A stretch of DNA of 64,000 nt from positions 1 to 64,000 of the forward strand of contig NZ_JHYD01000025.1 in the NCBI RefSeq assembly GCF_000621505.1, written 5' to 3'. The DNA comes from Ruminiclostridium cellobioparum DSM 1351 = ATCC 15832. GTDB lineage: Bacteria; Bacillota; Clostridia; Acetivibrionales; DSM-1351. A program made the translations under genes and the position numbers. Shown here piece after piece: positions 63,926 through 64,000 of the stretch. The notes under the pieces are model-generated. The model made no database searches and was not told the DNA's origin. It worked only from the letters and a program-made list of their open reading frames with translations. How positions within the stretch are numbered: the first letter of the stretch is position 1; the number at the start of each line of letters is the position of its first letter.

Positions 63926-64000
63926 TTCCTACCTCATCTTTGGTAAACAAGCTTTTTATCCAAACAAATATTTTTACCATAATAATTATATAATACTACA

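Overview
The window comes from a low-to-moderate GC, Gram-positive anaerobe of the class Clostridia. The 16S 5' end, the strong GGAGG ribosome-binding sites, TTGACA/TATAAT promoters, YesMN/Lpl-type sugar uptake, a T-box leader and the xylose and maltose phosphorolysis genes all fit a saccharolytic, Ruminiclostridium-like (Clostridium cluster III) bacterium. Species was not determined. Most genes lie on the minus strand. No insertion sequence, prophage, CRISPR array or tRNA gene was seen.

Layout. (1) 1-732: 5' end of a 16S rRNA gene on the minus strand, with its leader and two tandem promoters. (2) 733-5100: a methyltransferase, an HD-domain protein, a D-2-hydroxyacid dehydrogenase, and an overlapping acyltransferase/DUF6320 pair. 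(3) 5228-12153: a YesN-YteP-YtcP-binding protein-YesM group, i.e. a sugar importer with its own two-component system. (4) 12259-21529: a LacI-controlled maltose/maltodextrin operon in the order regulator, binding protein, two permeases, GH65 phosphorylase, beta-phosphoglucomutase, GH13 amylase. Its promoter overlaps LacI-type operators. (5) 21610-25322: a processive glycosyltransferase, a PAP2 phosphatase, a nitroreductase and an autoregulated PadR/DUF4180 pair. (6) 25361-29729: xylB-xylR(ROK)-xylA with a 27-bp operator over the -10 box. (7) 29935-39559: branched-chain amino acid synthesis. A leucine-type T-box precedes ilvB-ilvN-ilvC, then comes an unassigned structured RNA, then leuA. A SatD/DUF3307 pair and citramalate synthase follow. 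(8) 39698-45035: one very large secreted protein made of 18 tandem repeats of about 93 residues, preceded by a SigD-like promoter. (9) 45046-48000: a thioredoxin-like protein, tadA, and proS with a structured, terminator-containing leader. (10) 48099-51480: an ABC-2 exporter. (11) 51636-59351: GDP-fucose synthesis (gmd, fcl) on the plus strand, a DivIVA-like protein, a phosphotransferase, a Lys-rich secreted protein, a long imperfect hairpin, and three tandem glycosyltransferase-like paralogues. (12) 59424-63925: a hybrid operon of two sugar permeases, a MacA-type adaptor and a MacB/FtsX-type membrane protein, running off the right edge.

How the genes work together. Imported maltodextrin would be cut by the GH13 enzyme and phosphorolysed by the GH65 enzyme. 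The resulting beta-glucose-1-phosphate is converted to glucose-6-phosphate by PgmB. Xylose is handled by XylA/XylB. None of the three sugar importers carries an ATPase, so a shared MsmX-type ATPase elsewhere is likely. Citramalate synthase next to ilvBNC/leuA indicates isoleucine synthesis from pyruvate and acetyl-CoA.

The least explained elements are the structured RNA between ilvC and leuA (35471-35623), the proS leader RNA, the giant repeat protein, and the GDP-fucose/glycosyltransferase neighbourhood.
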